From positions 1 through 64,000 of the forward strand of contig NZ_JTEO01000011.1 in NCBI RefSeq assembly GCF_024500045.1: a stretch of DNA of 64,000 nucleotides, read 5' to 3'. The notes below the pieces were generated by a model. That model had not been told where the DNA came from, made no database searches, and saw nothing but the letters and a program-made list of their open reading frames with translations. This document shows, one piece after another, positions 54,788-63,764 of this stretch. Every line of letters begins with the position of its first letter. Within the stretch, counting starts at the first letter, position 1. Both the position numbers and the translations under genes were made by a program. The DNA is from Methanolobus chelungpuianus (GTDB lineage: Archaea; Halobacteriota; Methanosarcinia; Methanosarcinales; Methanosarcinaceae).

Positions 54788-56653
54788 TTAAACATGCTTC
54801 ACCACACATCTAGACAGGCCCACGATCTCCACCATATCACTGTTATCGGGGCTCTGCACTATCATTTGTCCCTTCTTGAGATACGGAATGCGCTTCTCGA
54901 ACTCTTTTTTGACTTTCATTGCGCTGATAGCGGCATCGTTGCTCAGGTTCAGGATAACGCGCGTGTTGATCTGCTTGAAGACGGTATCATCAATATCCTG
55001 CGGGTCCTGGGTTATAAGGAAGAGCCCCAGTCCCTCTTTCCTGCCCTGGCGCGCGGCATCGGCAAACTTGGATATGAGGCGCCTGGAGTGCTCTCCTCCT
55101 GCCTGTGCAAGGTAACGATGGGCCTCATCGAGTCCGAGGATGATGGGTGTGTCCTTGACGGCCGTGTCCCCTGATGTGCTGAGCTTGTTATCCACTATGG
55201 TGCTCATCAGCGTGAGGGTTATCAGGTCCCGTATGCGGGTGCTTGTGATGTATTCGGTGGGGAACACGCTCACCTGGCCGGATCGGAATATCTGGCCAAG
55301 GAGCTCGGTGATGGGCCTTGCCTGCTGGTCGAATACCCTTGCAAGGGCGCGGTTCTTCACCCTGCGCACAATGCCGTCATAGGAAGACTCGTGTATCTTG
55401 CCGCTCTCCACATAGCGGTCCCTTGAGGCATCGTCATCGATGAAGTCCATGAAGCCGCTATAGGTGTGCTGTATGCTCTTCTTGAAGTAATCATCAAGCA
55501 GAAGGTCGACGCCTACATACTGCAGTTCTGTCATGCCCACCGGGGCTATGAGCCAGGAATTGTTGCGTACCATCTCAAAGGGTATTGTGAACTCCACCTG
55601 CTCTGCCCTTGACCTGCCTTTATAACCCTCACCATCCACCTTTGCCACGAATGTCCTTGTGTGCCTGCAGGCCCCGAAGTTCACCTTCTCGGCCCTGAAG
55701 GCGAAATCATCCTCCTGCGTCAGTTCGGGGTTGTCCTCGAAGAGCTGGGAATATTCGTCCTGCGGGTCCATTATAACCAGACAGGGATTCTTCCTTTCCT
55801 CGGAGCCCCTGAGTTTGTACCTGTTATTCTCGCTCATGAACTGTCTCAGGATGTTCTTGGTAAGGAAGGTCTTTCCTGTGCCTGTACTGCCGCAGACCAG
55901 CATGTGCCTGAATATCAGGGGATCACCCATGGAATAGTCGTTCCTGAGGTAATAAGGGACCGTGGGAGGCACTGCATGGGTCTTTACAAGTTCCCCGCCG
56001 ACGCTCAGGTGTCCCAGGAATATGCCCTCGCCGGGGATATTGAGCCCGGTCTGCAGCTTTGTCTTATCGGTGACCGGCAGTATGGGTGTGTTGGGGCGCG
56101 GTATCCTGTCCCCCATCCTTCTTGCAAGGGAATTACTGCCGTTCTTTGTTCTCTGTTCGTAGAGTATGCAGATGGGGTCGAGGTATGCCAGGAACTTGTA
56201 ATCCACTTCATCGGTGTCGTTGAACCGGAGCATCCTGCGGGAATGGATCTCGGTGGCATCGTCCACGGCGTATTCCTGGACATACTGCAGTTTCCAGATC
56301 CTTGCAAAAAGGTCCTCGTCCCCGTAGGGCACCAGGACGTAGGTCCCCAGGCGCACGTTCCTGCGGCAGGAGGTGGTGATATATCCGGTTATCCTTGCTC
56401 CCGTATCGTTGATCTCCAGGGGCTCAAGGCCTGTGGTGATTATCCCGATCGCAGCATCCAGTCCGTTATCTGTTCTCTGCATGTTTCTCTCGCCCGGCTC
56501 ATAATCCTCAAAAGGATGTTTTTTTTCTTCAGAGGGAGTATCCTTTTCCCTGATATCCTTCTCATTGGTCCTTATAACCACCTTTGTAGTCCCGGTGCCG
56601 CTGCTGACCCTGGAAACAAAGGACAGTATGTCCTCATCTCTCATCCGTTTCAC
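54788..56653 (-). CDS. herA: HerA-type DNA helicase/translocase
   Basis: A 621-residue FtsK/HerA ATPase that works with NurA in resecting double-strand breaks. Residues 1 to about 90 are charged and poorly conserved. A HAS-barrel-like domain follows, then Walker A (LVCGSTGTGKTFLTKNIL) near 270, Walker B-like (CLVIMDPQDEYSQLF), the second acidic motif in LGLDEAHRYLA, and an arginine finger region near SRRLISKFADAARQGRK. The frame overlaps nurA by 20 bases; ATG 56644 is an alternative start. The nurA-herA pairing is typical of archaea, though mre11/rad50 are not adjacent here. Confidence 0.93.
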   Translation of the reverse strand: MKRMRDEDILSFVSRVSSGTGTTKVVIRTNEKDIREKDTPSEEKKHPFEDYEPGERNMQRTDNGLDAAIGIITTGLEPLEINDTGARITGYITTSCRRNVRLGTYVLVPYGDEDLFARIWKLQYVQEYAVDDATEIHSRRMLRFNDTDEVDYKFLAYLDPICILYEQRTKNGSNSLARRMGDRIPRPNTPILPVTDKTKLQTGLNIPGEGIFLGHLSVGGELVKTHAVPPTVPYYLRNDYSMGDPLIFRHMLVCGSTGTGKTFLTKNILRQFMSENNRYKLRGSEERKNPCLVIMDPQDEYSQLFEDNPELTQEDDFAFRAEKVNFGACRHTRTFVAKVDGEGYKGRSRAEQVEFTIPFEMVRNNSWLIAPVGMTELQYVGVDLLLDDYFKKSIQHTYSGFMDFIDDDASRDRYVESGKIHESSYDGIVRRVKNRALARVFDQQARPITELLGQIFRSGQVSVFPTEYITSTRIRDLITLTLMSTIVDNKLSTSGDTAVKDTPIILGLDEAHRYLAQAGGEHSRRLISKFADAARQGRKEGLGLFLITQDPQDIDDTVFKQINTRVILNLSNDAAISAMKVKKEFEKRIPYLKKGQMIVQSPDNSDMVEIVGLSRCVVKHV

Positions 56654-57917
56654 CCCATCGTATTTCGTTATAAGTTGTATCTATTCTGGAATTTCTGAAC
56701 CTGTCAATTATCTGGCGCCTTTCGGACAGTTGTATCTTTGCCAGCGAGTCGGCCTTTGCCAGGGTCCTTGGTATGCCGTTCAGTGCCACATCATAGAGCA
56801 CTTTCCTTGTGATAAGGTTCCTCATCTCCTCGTCCCTGACAAGGCCGTATGGGGACTCTATCTTGAATATCGTACCCATTGAGGGCACGAACACCATGAA
56901 GAAAGCAAGTGCATAATCTTCTGCAGGGAACCTGTGGGAGAGCCTGTCCTTCACAAGGGGGGACGTGGCGCTGAGCATCTTCTCGTAGAACTGGTTTGGC
57001 TGTAGGAACCAGTTGGTGTAGGTTATGTGCTTCCTTGCCTCGGCACCTCGTATGCCTGCTCTCTCCGGGGACAGTGCGTTCTTGAAGAACTGCGCATCCA
57101 GCAGCCATGGAAGGTCAAGCTGTGTTTCCTGTTTTTTAAGGGTCTGCATAACCTGCATATCCTCCGGGTTCTTGACAAAACCGATAAGAGGCCTCCGTTT
57201 TTCCATGTGGTGGTCCATGATGTCGATATAGTTCTGCATGATCCTTGCACAATGATGGTCGGTGCGGACCTGTATCTCCTCCGAGGGCACCACCATCCAG
57301 TACATCAGACGCTTCGGATATATGGGGCCGTCCATGATGAAGAAACTGCCTTCCTCCATCCGCTCGCACATCCAGAGTATGTGCTCGGACTCGCAGAGGT
57401 ACAGGGCGATGTCATGCAGCATATCATTGACCTTCTTGTTAAGGGTGCCCGGTGGGATACGTATTATCTTCTTGCGTCCGGCTCCCGAATCGAAATATTC
57501 CCAGTCCGGGATCACGTTGATGGCAACCCTTGTGCTGGCAGTGTAGGTGGCTGCCACTATGGTGCGCATGTTATGGGTCTCCAGGTTCGTGGGAGTTGAT
57601 GTCATGGCACAGTGGCAGAAATCAACGTAGAGGCCGTTATCGAATGTTCTTGCCGTGGTGCTGCCGCTGTCGCAGGCATAGCTTATCCTGAAGGGGTCCT
57701 GCGAGTGTATCATTCTCTCAATGCTGGCCTTTCCGCGTTTCACTTTCCCGATGGCCTTAAGAACGACCTTCCCGTCATAGCTGAGTTCTTTAAGCAGGTC
57801 AAGGATATCTGATACCTCGTCGGTGTCATCGCTTTCGGGGTCCTCTTTCCTGAGGCATGAATCAATGCGTGACACAAGGTCGTGTATCTCCTTTATGTGA
57901 ACCGGCTCAAGGGTCAT
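56634..57917 (-). CDS. nurA: NurA nuclease
   Basis: A 427-residue 5'-3' nuclease partner of HerA. The RNase-H-like active site begins at ISYACDSGSTTARTF with the first catalytic Asp; the C-terminal acidic residues lie near PSMGTIFKIESPYGL. It precedes herA, with overlapping ends, so both are made together. No promoter is obvious within the first 40 bases; TATA-like TAATATTAT lies near 57935-57950. Confidence 0.9.
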   Translation of the reverse strand: MTLEPVHIKEIHDLVSRIDSCLRKEDPESDDTDEVSDILDLLKELSYDGKVVLKAIGKVKRGKASIERMIHSQDPFRISYACDSGSTTARTFDNGLYVDFCHCAMTSTPTNLETHNMRTIVAATYTASTRVAINVIPDWEYFDSGAGRKKIIRIPPGTLNKKVNDMLHDIALYLCESEHILWMCERMEEGSFFIMDGPIYPKRLMYWMVVPSEEIQVRTDHHCARIMQNYIDIMDHHMEKRRPLIGFVKNPEDMQVMQTLKKQETQLDLPWLLDAQFFKNALSPERAGIRGAEARKHITYTNWFLQPNQFYEKMLSATSPLVKDRLSHRFPAEDYALAFFMVFVPSMGTIFKIESPYGLVRDEEMRNLITRKVLYDVALNGIPRTLAKADSLAKIQLSERRQIIDRFRNSRIDTTYNEIRWGETDER

Positions 57918-58230
57918 GATTAGGATAGTTTCCGCCGTACTATAATATTATTGTGGCCCATATTATTATTGGCCCGGCAGGTGCCTGTTTTTTCAGATGT
58001 GATTTTTGAGCAGCAATTATAAACTTAATTTAATTTTCTTTTCGCTGAAGGGTTTTAATTTAATCTCCGCAGGCATGCTTATTTGAGAACTAGTAAAGTG
58101 TACTTTACTAATCCTAAAGCCTGTTTTTTAAAAACGCTTATATAGGAACTTTGATTACATATATCAATTATAAACACGGCTTCTATGTGTAGTTCTACGG
58201 AAGCCTCACGTGATAAAAGAGGTTGTAGTT
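57918..58230. promoter_or_regulatory. Divergent region between nurA and the symporter gene
   Basis: No gene is seen. It holds a strong inverted repeat at 58091-58110 and a TATA-like CTTATATAGG near 58136-58145, followed by a leader of about 60 bases to ATG 58231. Confidence 0.5.
58091..58110. promoter_or_regulatory. 20-base inverted repeat upstream of the symporter gene
   Basis: TAGTAAAGTGTACTTTACTA has perfect 8-base arms around TGTA. It lies about 30 bases upstream of the TATA-like element, a usual place for an archaeal activator. Confidence 0.55.
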
Positions 58231-60168
58231 ATGCAGAATTATCAGATATTCCTTTTACTGATGGCGGTCTACCTGCTCGGGTTGATATCCATCGGACTGT
58301 ACTTCTCGAAAAAACAAAAATCTGTCACTGATTTCTGGCTTGCCGGACGCAGGATAGGATCGGTAGCTATTGGTTTCTCAGCGGCCTCCTCATGGATGAC
58401 TGCCGGTGGGATACTTGCTGTTATCGGTCTTTACATTGTGCTGGGCATGAGCTCCATCTGGAGCTTTGTGGCCCCTAACATCCTGGCATTGTTACTCATT
58501 GCCCTGCTTGTGGGTAAGATCAAGCACCTGCCTGCTATTACCCAGCCGGAACTTCTTGAACAGCGGTACAGCAGCACCCTGCGTGGTCCCGTTGCGTTCA
58601 TCATTGCTGTTGTGATGATTCTATTCGCAGTTGCAGATATCAGGGGCCTCTCACTTGTCCTGGAGATATTCTTCGGCCTGCCGCCCATCTATGCTGCAGC
58701 AATAGTGGCTATTGCTATCTCCCTGTATGTGACCCTGGGAGGCTTCTCAGCTGTGGTCTGGACAGATATGGTCCAGTTCGTCCTGCTGTCCGTGTTTGCT
58801 CTTGCCATGGCCTTCATTGTTGTCAGTGCAGCTACTGCCGGCACAGCGGAGATCCCGGCGATCAGTACATCCGAGCTCCTCGGGAACGTTTCCACTGACT
58901 GGTGGAACCCGTTCATAATCGGCATACCTGCTGTGATGATCTTCATCTTTGCCATTATACCAGGCTGGGTGACCGAGCAGGACCCCTGGCAGAGGATATG
59001 GGCTTCCAGGGATGAGAAGTCTGCACGCAATGGTATGATCATGGGCTCCTTCCTCATTTTCCTGGTATTCGGCGTGGCATGTACGCTTATAGCCATCGGA
59101 CTCAGCTATCTTTATCCCGGGATCCCTGCCTCCTTTGCAGAGATAGGCATGGGTGCCATGGCACAGGCTGAGCCGGCGCTGCTGTTCTTCATAGTCGAGA
59201 ACCTGTCACCTCTTGCACTTGGCCTGGCCGGTGTCGGGCTTGCCGCAGCTGCAATGTCTTCCGCAGATACCTTTGCAACATCGGGCGGTTCATGCCTTTC
59301 CCGTGACATCTATCAGAGGTATATAAAGCCGGATGCAACAATGAAAGAGATGATGGCTGTCAACAGGGTCAGCGTGCTCATCATAGTCCTGGCTGCAACG
59401 TTCTTCTCCTTCTATATCACAGGGATTATAGAAGCCATCCACATTGCAACCTTTATTGCCAGTGCTTCCTACTTCTTCCCGCTCATGGGTGGCCTGTACT
59501 GGAAGCGTGCAACAAAGGAAGGTGCCCTGGCAGGACTTGTAGTAGGGGCTGTAGCACAGATAGCCTTTACGATCATAGACTACTCAGGCACTCCTCTGCA
59601 AGCTATCGGTTTCCTCGCACCCATCAGCTCCCTGCTCTCAAACCACGGTGTCATCCTGGGTATGCTCCTCAGCGGTGTGGCCTTCTTCGGTGTGTCGGTG
59701 GCAACAAAGCCTTCCAGCCTTGTGAACCTGGCTCCGTTCTTTGCCGATGAGGCAGAAAAGCTTGTGAAGGAAGACATACTTGTGCAGGATTCTGATGTCC
59801 AGTACAAGAAGCTCCTTGGCAGCCTTGACAAGGAAATAACCGGAGACCGTGCCAGCCTCAAGCTGAACCTGGAAGCATCCGCAACCGTCAACTGGGACAG
59901 GTTCATAAATGAGCTCAAGTCCATCCATCCGTCCTGGGTTACACCGACAGGTGTCAATTCCGTGTACTGGCTGACAAAAGGTGACATGCTTGCGTGCGTT
60001 TCCCTGAGCCGCGGACATACGGAGAAAGAGATCTGGTTCTCTTCAGAGCCAAGGACCAAAGATGTGGAAGAGGCTTCAAAGGAATTCTTCACAGCCTTCA
60101 AGCAGGTTGCTCAGGCTCTTGATAATATCGGCATCATGCTGGCGCTTCCGGCACCCCAAAAAGCCTGA
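58231..60168 (+). CDS. Sodium:solute symporter (SSS family)
   Basis: A 645-residue sodium-driven transporter with about 13 membrane helices up to residue 500, then a soluble tail of about 140 residues. The SSS core is seen in DFWLAGRRIGSVAIGFSAAS, GGFSAVVWTDMVQF and AAAMSSADTFATSGGSCLSR, which holds sodium-site Ser residues. ATG 58231 is chosen because AGAGGTTG precedes it; a GTG at 58210 is upstream. The substrate may be an organic acid, amino acid or osmolyte. The inverted repeat upstream suggests regulated expression. A strong terminator follows. Confidence 0.92.
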   Translation: MQNYQIFLLLMAVYLLGLISIGLYFSKKQKSVTDFWLAGRRIGSVAIGFSAASSWMTAGGILAVIGLYIVLGMSSIWSFVAPNILALLLIALLVGKIKHLPAITQPELLEQRYSSTLRGPVAFIIAVVMILFAVADIRGLSLVLEIFFGLPPIYAAAIVAIAISLYVTLGGFSAVVWTDMVQFVLLSVFALAMAFIVVSAATAGTAEIPAISTSELLGNVSTDWWNPFIIGIPAVMIFIFAIIPGWVTEQDPWQRIWASRDEKSARNGMIMGSFLIFLVFGVACTLIAIGLSYLYPGIPASFAEIGMGAMAQAEPALLFFIVENLSPLALGLAGVGLAAAAMSSADTFATSGGSCLSRDIYQRYIKPDATMKEMMAVNRVSVLIIVLAATFFSFYITGIIEAIHIATFIASASYFFPLMGGLYWKRATKEGALAGLVVGAVAQIAFTIIDYSGTPLQAIGFLAPISSLLSNHGVILGMLLSGVAFFGVSVATKPSSLVNLAPFFADEAEKLVKEDILVQDSDVQYKKLLGSLDKEITGDRASLKLNLEASATVNWDRFINELKSIHPSWVTPTGVNSVYWLTKGDMLACVSLSRGHTEKEIWFSSEPRTKDVEEASKEFFTAFKQVAQALDNIGIMLALPAPQKA

Positions 60169-60195
60169 TCGGAAGAATATATAAAACAATTCTTT

Positions 60196-60227
60196 GCTCT
60201 GGGCCCGGACCCAGAGCCTTCTTTTTT
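60196..60227 (+). terminator. Terminator of the symporter gene
   Basis: GCTCTGGG (60196-60203) pairs with CCCAGAGC (60210-60217), followed by CTTCTTTTTT. Confidence 0.85.
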
Positions 60228-60363
60228 ACACTGTCCTTTAAGGCATCCTTTTTTAAGAGATCCACTATAAAATTAATATAATTTCTTTTCAATAAGTACT
60301 TCTATTGTATTTACATAGTAATTCCCGGTGGTATAATGGAAATAAGGAATCCTCTTTGACGAA

Positions 60364-60643
60364 ATGGCAGATGAGCACAGTAAGGACATCCGGGACCTGC
60401 GGGAAGTGTTTGACAGCCTGTCCGGTAAAGAGAAACTGGATGTGCTGGAACTGCAGGACATTGCTGAAGACGGTTTCCAAGCACAAGGATATTTGCCTTC
60501 TGGAGCGCAGGCCTGTAAAACCCTCACGGACGGCAAATGAGATAATCTCCGGCATGTCCCCGAGATCCCTGGACTATTCCCAGCAATGCATCAACTATTT
60601 CGTATCAAGGATAGCTGAGAAGACCAGAATCCAAAATTTATAA
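60364..60643 (+). pseudogene. Small gene of unknown function split by a frameshift
   Basis: ATG 60364 begins MADEHSKDIRDLREVFDSLS and continues in good coding style to DIAED near 60467. The +1-shifted frame continues equally well as VSKHKDICLLERRPVKPSRT and ends RIAEKTRIQNL with TAA at 60641-60643. Together they would make a protein of about 91 residues that I do not recognise. One extra base near 60467, a sequence error, or a programmed shift could explain it. The first frame alone ends at TGA 60538-60540 with 58 residues. The next gene follows 26 bases later. Confidence 0.5.
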
Positions 60644-60669
60644 GTTGAAGCGCATCCTATAGCACATTC

Positions 60670-61704
60670 ATGACAGGGATACTTTTTGATGATATAGGCA
60701 GCTTTCCCCTCCCTCCGGGCAGGTCGAAAGACTGGATGAAGGAAAGCTTCTCCAAGGGAAGGAACAACAGGGAACTGTTCGCAGTAATAAGTGATGCTTT
60801 CAGGCAGAAGATGGAAGCAGGCGTGGATGTGCCTACCTATCCCCAGTACCAGGATATGAACGAGCAGTTCCTGTCCATCATCAGGGACCCCGTAAAGTCA
60901 GAGGAGCCTTTCAGGGTGAAGCAGGATGCTGCCAGGATAATGGAACTTGAGGCCATCGAGGAGCTTGCCGGAGAGTACAGGGAAGAACATGGAAAGAAGC
61001 CGGATGTGCGTGTCTGTGTCACTGGCCCCCTAGAACTATATCTCAAGGAGTTCGGCGGTACCGAATATACGGATATCCTGAACCTGCTTGCAGAGAGCGT
61101 GGACCGCTTTGTAGGCAATTCACTTTCCAATGCCCGTAATTTCAATATAAGGACTGTTTCCATAGATGAACCCAGTATCGGCATCAACCCTCAGATCATG
61201 TTCGACAGCAATGAGCTTATATACGCAATGGATATCGCCTGCAGTTCTGCGAAAAGGGCCGGATGTGATGTTGAGATACACCTGCACTCGCCCCTGCACT
61301 ACACTCTCGCATGCCAGGCCCGCAATATAGGGGTCGTAGGCGTGGAATCGGCAGCCACCCCCTCCTACCTTGAACTTATAGACCGTAAGGAACTTGAAGA
61401 CAGCGACACCTTCCTGCGTGTCGGAATAGCCCGCACGGATATATTCAACCTTGCGGCAGTGCTTAACGATAAGTATAATACCAATGTCTGGAAGGACGGA
61501 GCCCACATGCAGGATATCGTGACGCAGATGGAGACCCCTGAACTGATCACAAGAAGGCTCCAGAAAGCATATTCTATCTTCGGGGAATGTATCAGGTACG
61601 CAGGCCCCGACTGCGGCCTCGGCTCATGGCCCTCCCAGGAGATGGCTGCCCAGCTGCTGAGGAACGTGGCAGCAGGCATGGCCGAGTTCAGGAAAGCATT
61701 ATAA
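60670..61704 (+). CDS. MetE-like methionine synthase, archaeal core type
   Basis: A 344-residue zinc-dependent methyltransferase related to the catalytic half of cobalamin-independent MetE and to UroD. Archaeal proteins of this type make methionine from homocysteine using methylcobalamin or a methyl-corrinoid protein rather than a folate. Zinc ligands are suggested by EIHLHSPLHY (His), a glutamate in GVVGVESAATPS, and the Cys in AGPDCGLGSWPS. IDEPSIGINP is also family-typical. In a methylotroph a corrinoid methyl donor is plausible. It is followed by a strong convergent terminator. Confidence 0.82.
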   Translation: MTGILFDDIGSFPLPPGRSKDWMKESFSKGRNNRELFAVISDAFRQKMEAGVDVPTYPQYQDMNEQFLSIIRDPVKSEEPFRVKQDAARIMELEAIEELAGEYREEHGKKPDVRVCVTGPLELYLKEFGGTEYTDILNLLAESVDRFVGNSLSNARNFNIRTVSIDEPSIGINPQIMFDSNELIYAMDIACSSAKRAGCDVEIHLHSPLHYTLACQARNIGVVGVESAATPSYLELIDRKELEDSDTFLRVGIARTDIFNLAAVLNDKYNTNVWKDGAHMQDIVTQMETPELITRRLQKAYSIFGECIRYAGPDCGLGSWPSQEMAAQLLRNVAAGMAEFRKAL

Positions 61705-61711
61705 AAATAAC

Positions 61712-61729
61712 AGTGTCCGAAAGGACACT
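61712..61729. terminator. Hairpin between convergent genes
   Basis: AGTGTCC and GGACACT form a perfect 7-base-pair stem capped by GAAA. It lies 8 bases after the MetE-like stop and 27 bases from the subtilase stop. Confidence 0.7.
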
Positions 61730-61755
61730 CCCTCTATCCTAGAAATGCCTCTGGC

Positions 61756-63678
61756 TTACGGGTAGTCAACTGTACCGGATTTAGACACAGTATATTTTGT
61801 ACCGTTGATAGTTACTGAATCAACTGTGAACGTGAAGGTCAGGGTTCCTGTCTTGTACTTCACCGAATCCGAGAGCACAGTAGCCGTCCCGTCAGCACCT
61901 GTTGTTGCGGTATCAATGTCACTCGTTGCAATGCTCCAGTGACCATTGACGACTGCGCCCTGGACAGCCTCACCGTTGGATTTTACATTGACTGTGGCTT
62001 TACCGCTCACGAACAAGTTCTTTCCTGCAGACCTGGTCTCAGTCACTACGCTGACAGCAACGTCAATCGCCTGGGATACTGGAATTTCGCTTATGCTCAC
62101 TGTCCCTGTAGCTATGCCTGTATCTCCGGAGTTATCAGTGACTGTCAGGGTCACATTATAGGTCCCGGCAGCTGAGTAGGCGTGCTGCGCAGTGGCCCCG
62201 TTCCCGGTGTATCCATCACCGAAAGCCCATGAGTATGAGGATATATCCCCGTCGGAGTCTGTTGAGCCTGATGCGTCAAAAGTTATATTCTCGCCTGCAT
62301 AGGCACTGGAAGGATTAATGGTCATACGCGCCGTAGGCGCCTGGTTGACCGGCGGCTGTACGGTAGTTGCATAAGTGAGAGCTGCATAGGCGTCCACTAT
62401 GCCGTGGCCTGAGCCTGCATCCCATCCTTTTCCGTAGATGTCCCTGGCAGTATCCTGGATGGCAGCTCTCACGTTATCCGGGCCAGTGGCCCCGTTAGCA
62501 ATGAGAAGGGCCGCGACGCCTGCCACATGCGGGGTTGCCATGGAGGTGCCCTGGTAGAAATAGTATCCGAAGTTTGTGGGTCTGACACTGAAGGTTTGCT
62601 GCAGGATGCCGTCCACATACCCGTCACCATTCTGGTCAATGGCAGTGTCTCCACCCGGTGCCATTATATCAAGGGCCTCTCCATAATTGGAGTAGGATGT
62701 ACGGTCTCCGTCATATCTGGTTGCGCCCACAGCTATGCATTTATCATAGGCAGCGGGATAACAGACAGTTCCCAGGCCATCATTTCCGGCGGCAGCTACA
62801 ATTGTAACTCCCTGCCCGTATGCATAATTGATCGCATTTTCCAGTCCCTCAGGATTCACCCCGGGAGCAAAGCTGAGGCTCATGCTGATCACATCCGCAT
62901 CATTGTCGGCAGCATAAGTAATCCCATCAATAAGGTATTGCAGGGTCCCGCTTCCCCTCTTGTTGAGGACCTTTACAGGCATCAGGGTACATCCATAGGC
63001 AACCCCGGCAACGCCAATCCCGTTATTTGTTGACTGGGCTATCGTACCGGCCACATGTGTGCCGTGCCCCTGGTCATCGTTTGCATGAGGATCGTTATTA
63101 ACGAAATCCCATCCTGCTTTAAAAGAGGTTCCTGCAAGGTCCGGGGCAAGCGCGTAAGTGCCATAGTTCTCGTATGCTATTCCTGTATCCAGCACAGCTA
63201 CAATAACTCCCTGGCCTGCTGATATATTCCAGGCATGTGTAAGATTGATGCCATGTCCTGAGTGGAAGTTCCACTGGTATGCGTAATAAGGATCATTGGG
63301 CACCGTAGATGCGTGCATCAGATAATTTGGCGTAGCATACTCGACATTGGGATTCCTGCTGTAGATCTCCACCATCTCTTCCACTGACTTTGTTTTCGGG
63401 ATGTTCAGTTTCCTGAAGCCTGCATAGGGACTTGTGTAAGCCACTGAGGTACCGTGCTTTGAATTCAGGGCCGAGATCTTTGCCTCGGACATCCCGGGAC
63501 TGAACTTTACCAGTATCTCCCCGGGCACATATGCCTGTCCGTTATCCAGGTCGGGCATTGCAACGCTTATCTCGTCGTCAGTACCATAAGCTTGCGGGCT
63601 TACTGCCAGAGCAGGTGCAGTTGTTCCTGTGACCAGCATGCTGACCGCTAGAAGCATAAGAAGTGTTTTTACGTTCAT
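61756..63678 (-). CDS. Secreted subtilase with PKD domain
   Basis: A 640-residue exported protease. The signal peptide (VKTLLMLLAVSMLVTGTTA) is followed by a fervidolysin-like prodomain (PGEILVKFSPGMSEAKI to about residue 115) and an S8 domain with Asp in VIVAVLDTGIAY, His in GHGTHVAGTIA and Ser in GTSMATPHVAG. A PKD domain lies near 455-540 (FDASGSTDSDGDISSYSWAF), then a beta-rich tail of about 100 residues. ATG 63678 follows GGGTGG; a GTG at 63687 lies within that site. It has no membrane anchor, so it is probably released or held in the cell surface layer. Its GC content is like that of the neighbouring genes, unlike the other subtilase. Confidence 0.93.
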   Translation of the reverse strand: MNVKTLLMLLAVSMLVTGTTAPALAVSPQAYGTDDEISVAMPDLDNGQAYVPGEILVKFSPGMSEAKISALNSKHGTSVAYTSPYAGFRKLNIPKTKSVEEMVEIYSRNPNVEYATPNYLMHASTVPNDPYYAYQWNFHSGHGINLTHAWNISAGQGVIVAVLDTGIAYENYGTYALAPDLAGTSFKAGWDFVNNDPHANDDQGHGTHVAGTIAQSTNNGIGVAGVAYGCTLMPVKVLNKRGSGTLQYLIDGITYAADNDADVISMSLSFAPGVNPEGLENAINYAYGQGVTIVAAAGNDGLGTVCYPAAYDKCIAVGATRYDGDRTSYSNYGEALDIMAPGGDTAIDQNGDGYVDGILQQTFSVRPTNFGYYFYQGTSMATPHVAGVAALLIANGATGPDNVRAAIQDTARDIYGKGWDAGSGHGIVDAYAALTYATTVQPPVNQAPTARMTINPSSAYAGENITFDASGSTDSDGDISSYSWAFGDGYTGNGATAQHAYSAAGTYNVTLTVTDNSGDTGIATGTVSISEIPVSQAIDVAVSVVTETRSAGKNLFVSGKATVNVKSNGEAVQGAVVNGHWSIATSDIDTATTGADGTATVLSDSVKYKTGTLTFTFTVDSVTINGTKYTVSKSGTVDYP

Positions 63679-63764
63679 ATCAACCACCCATATTTGATAC
63701 TTATCTATGTGCTGTATGAGCGTATAAATAATTCCATACTATTTTACATCTGAAAGTGCAAAGG

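Noticed and set aside
44151-60643. Explaining the broken frames at 44.3 kb and 60.4 kb by in-frame UAG pyrrolysine codons
   Set aside because: Both breaks are changes of reading frame and not single in-frame UAG codons, so pyrrolysine decoding would not repair them.
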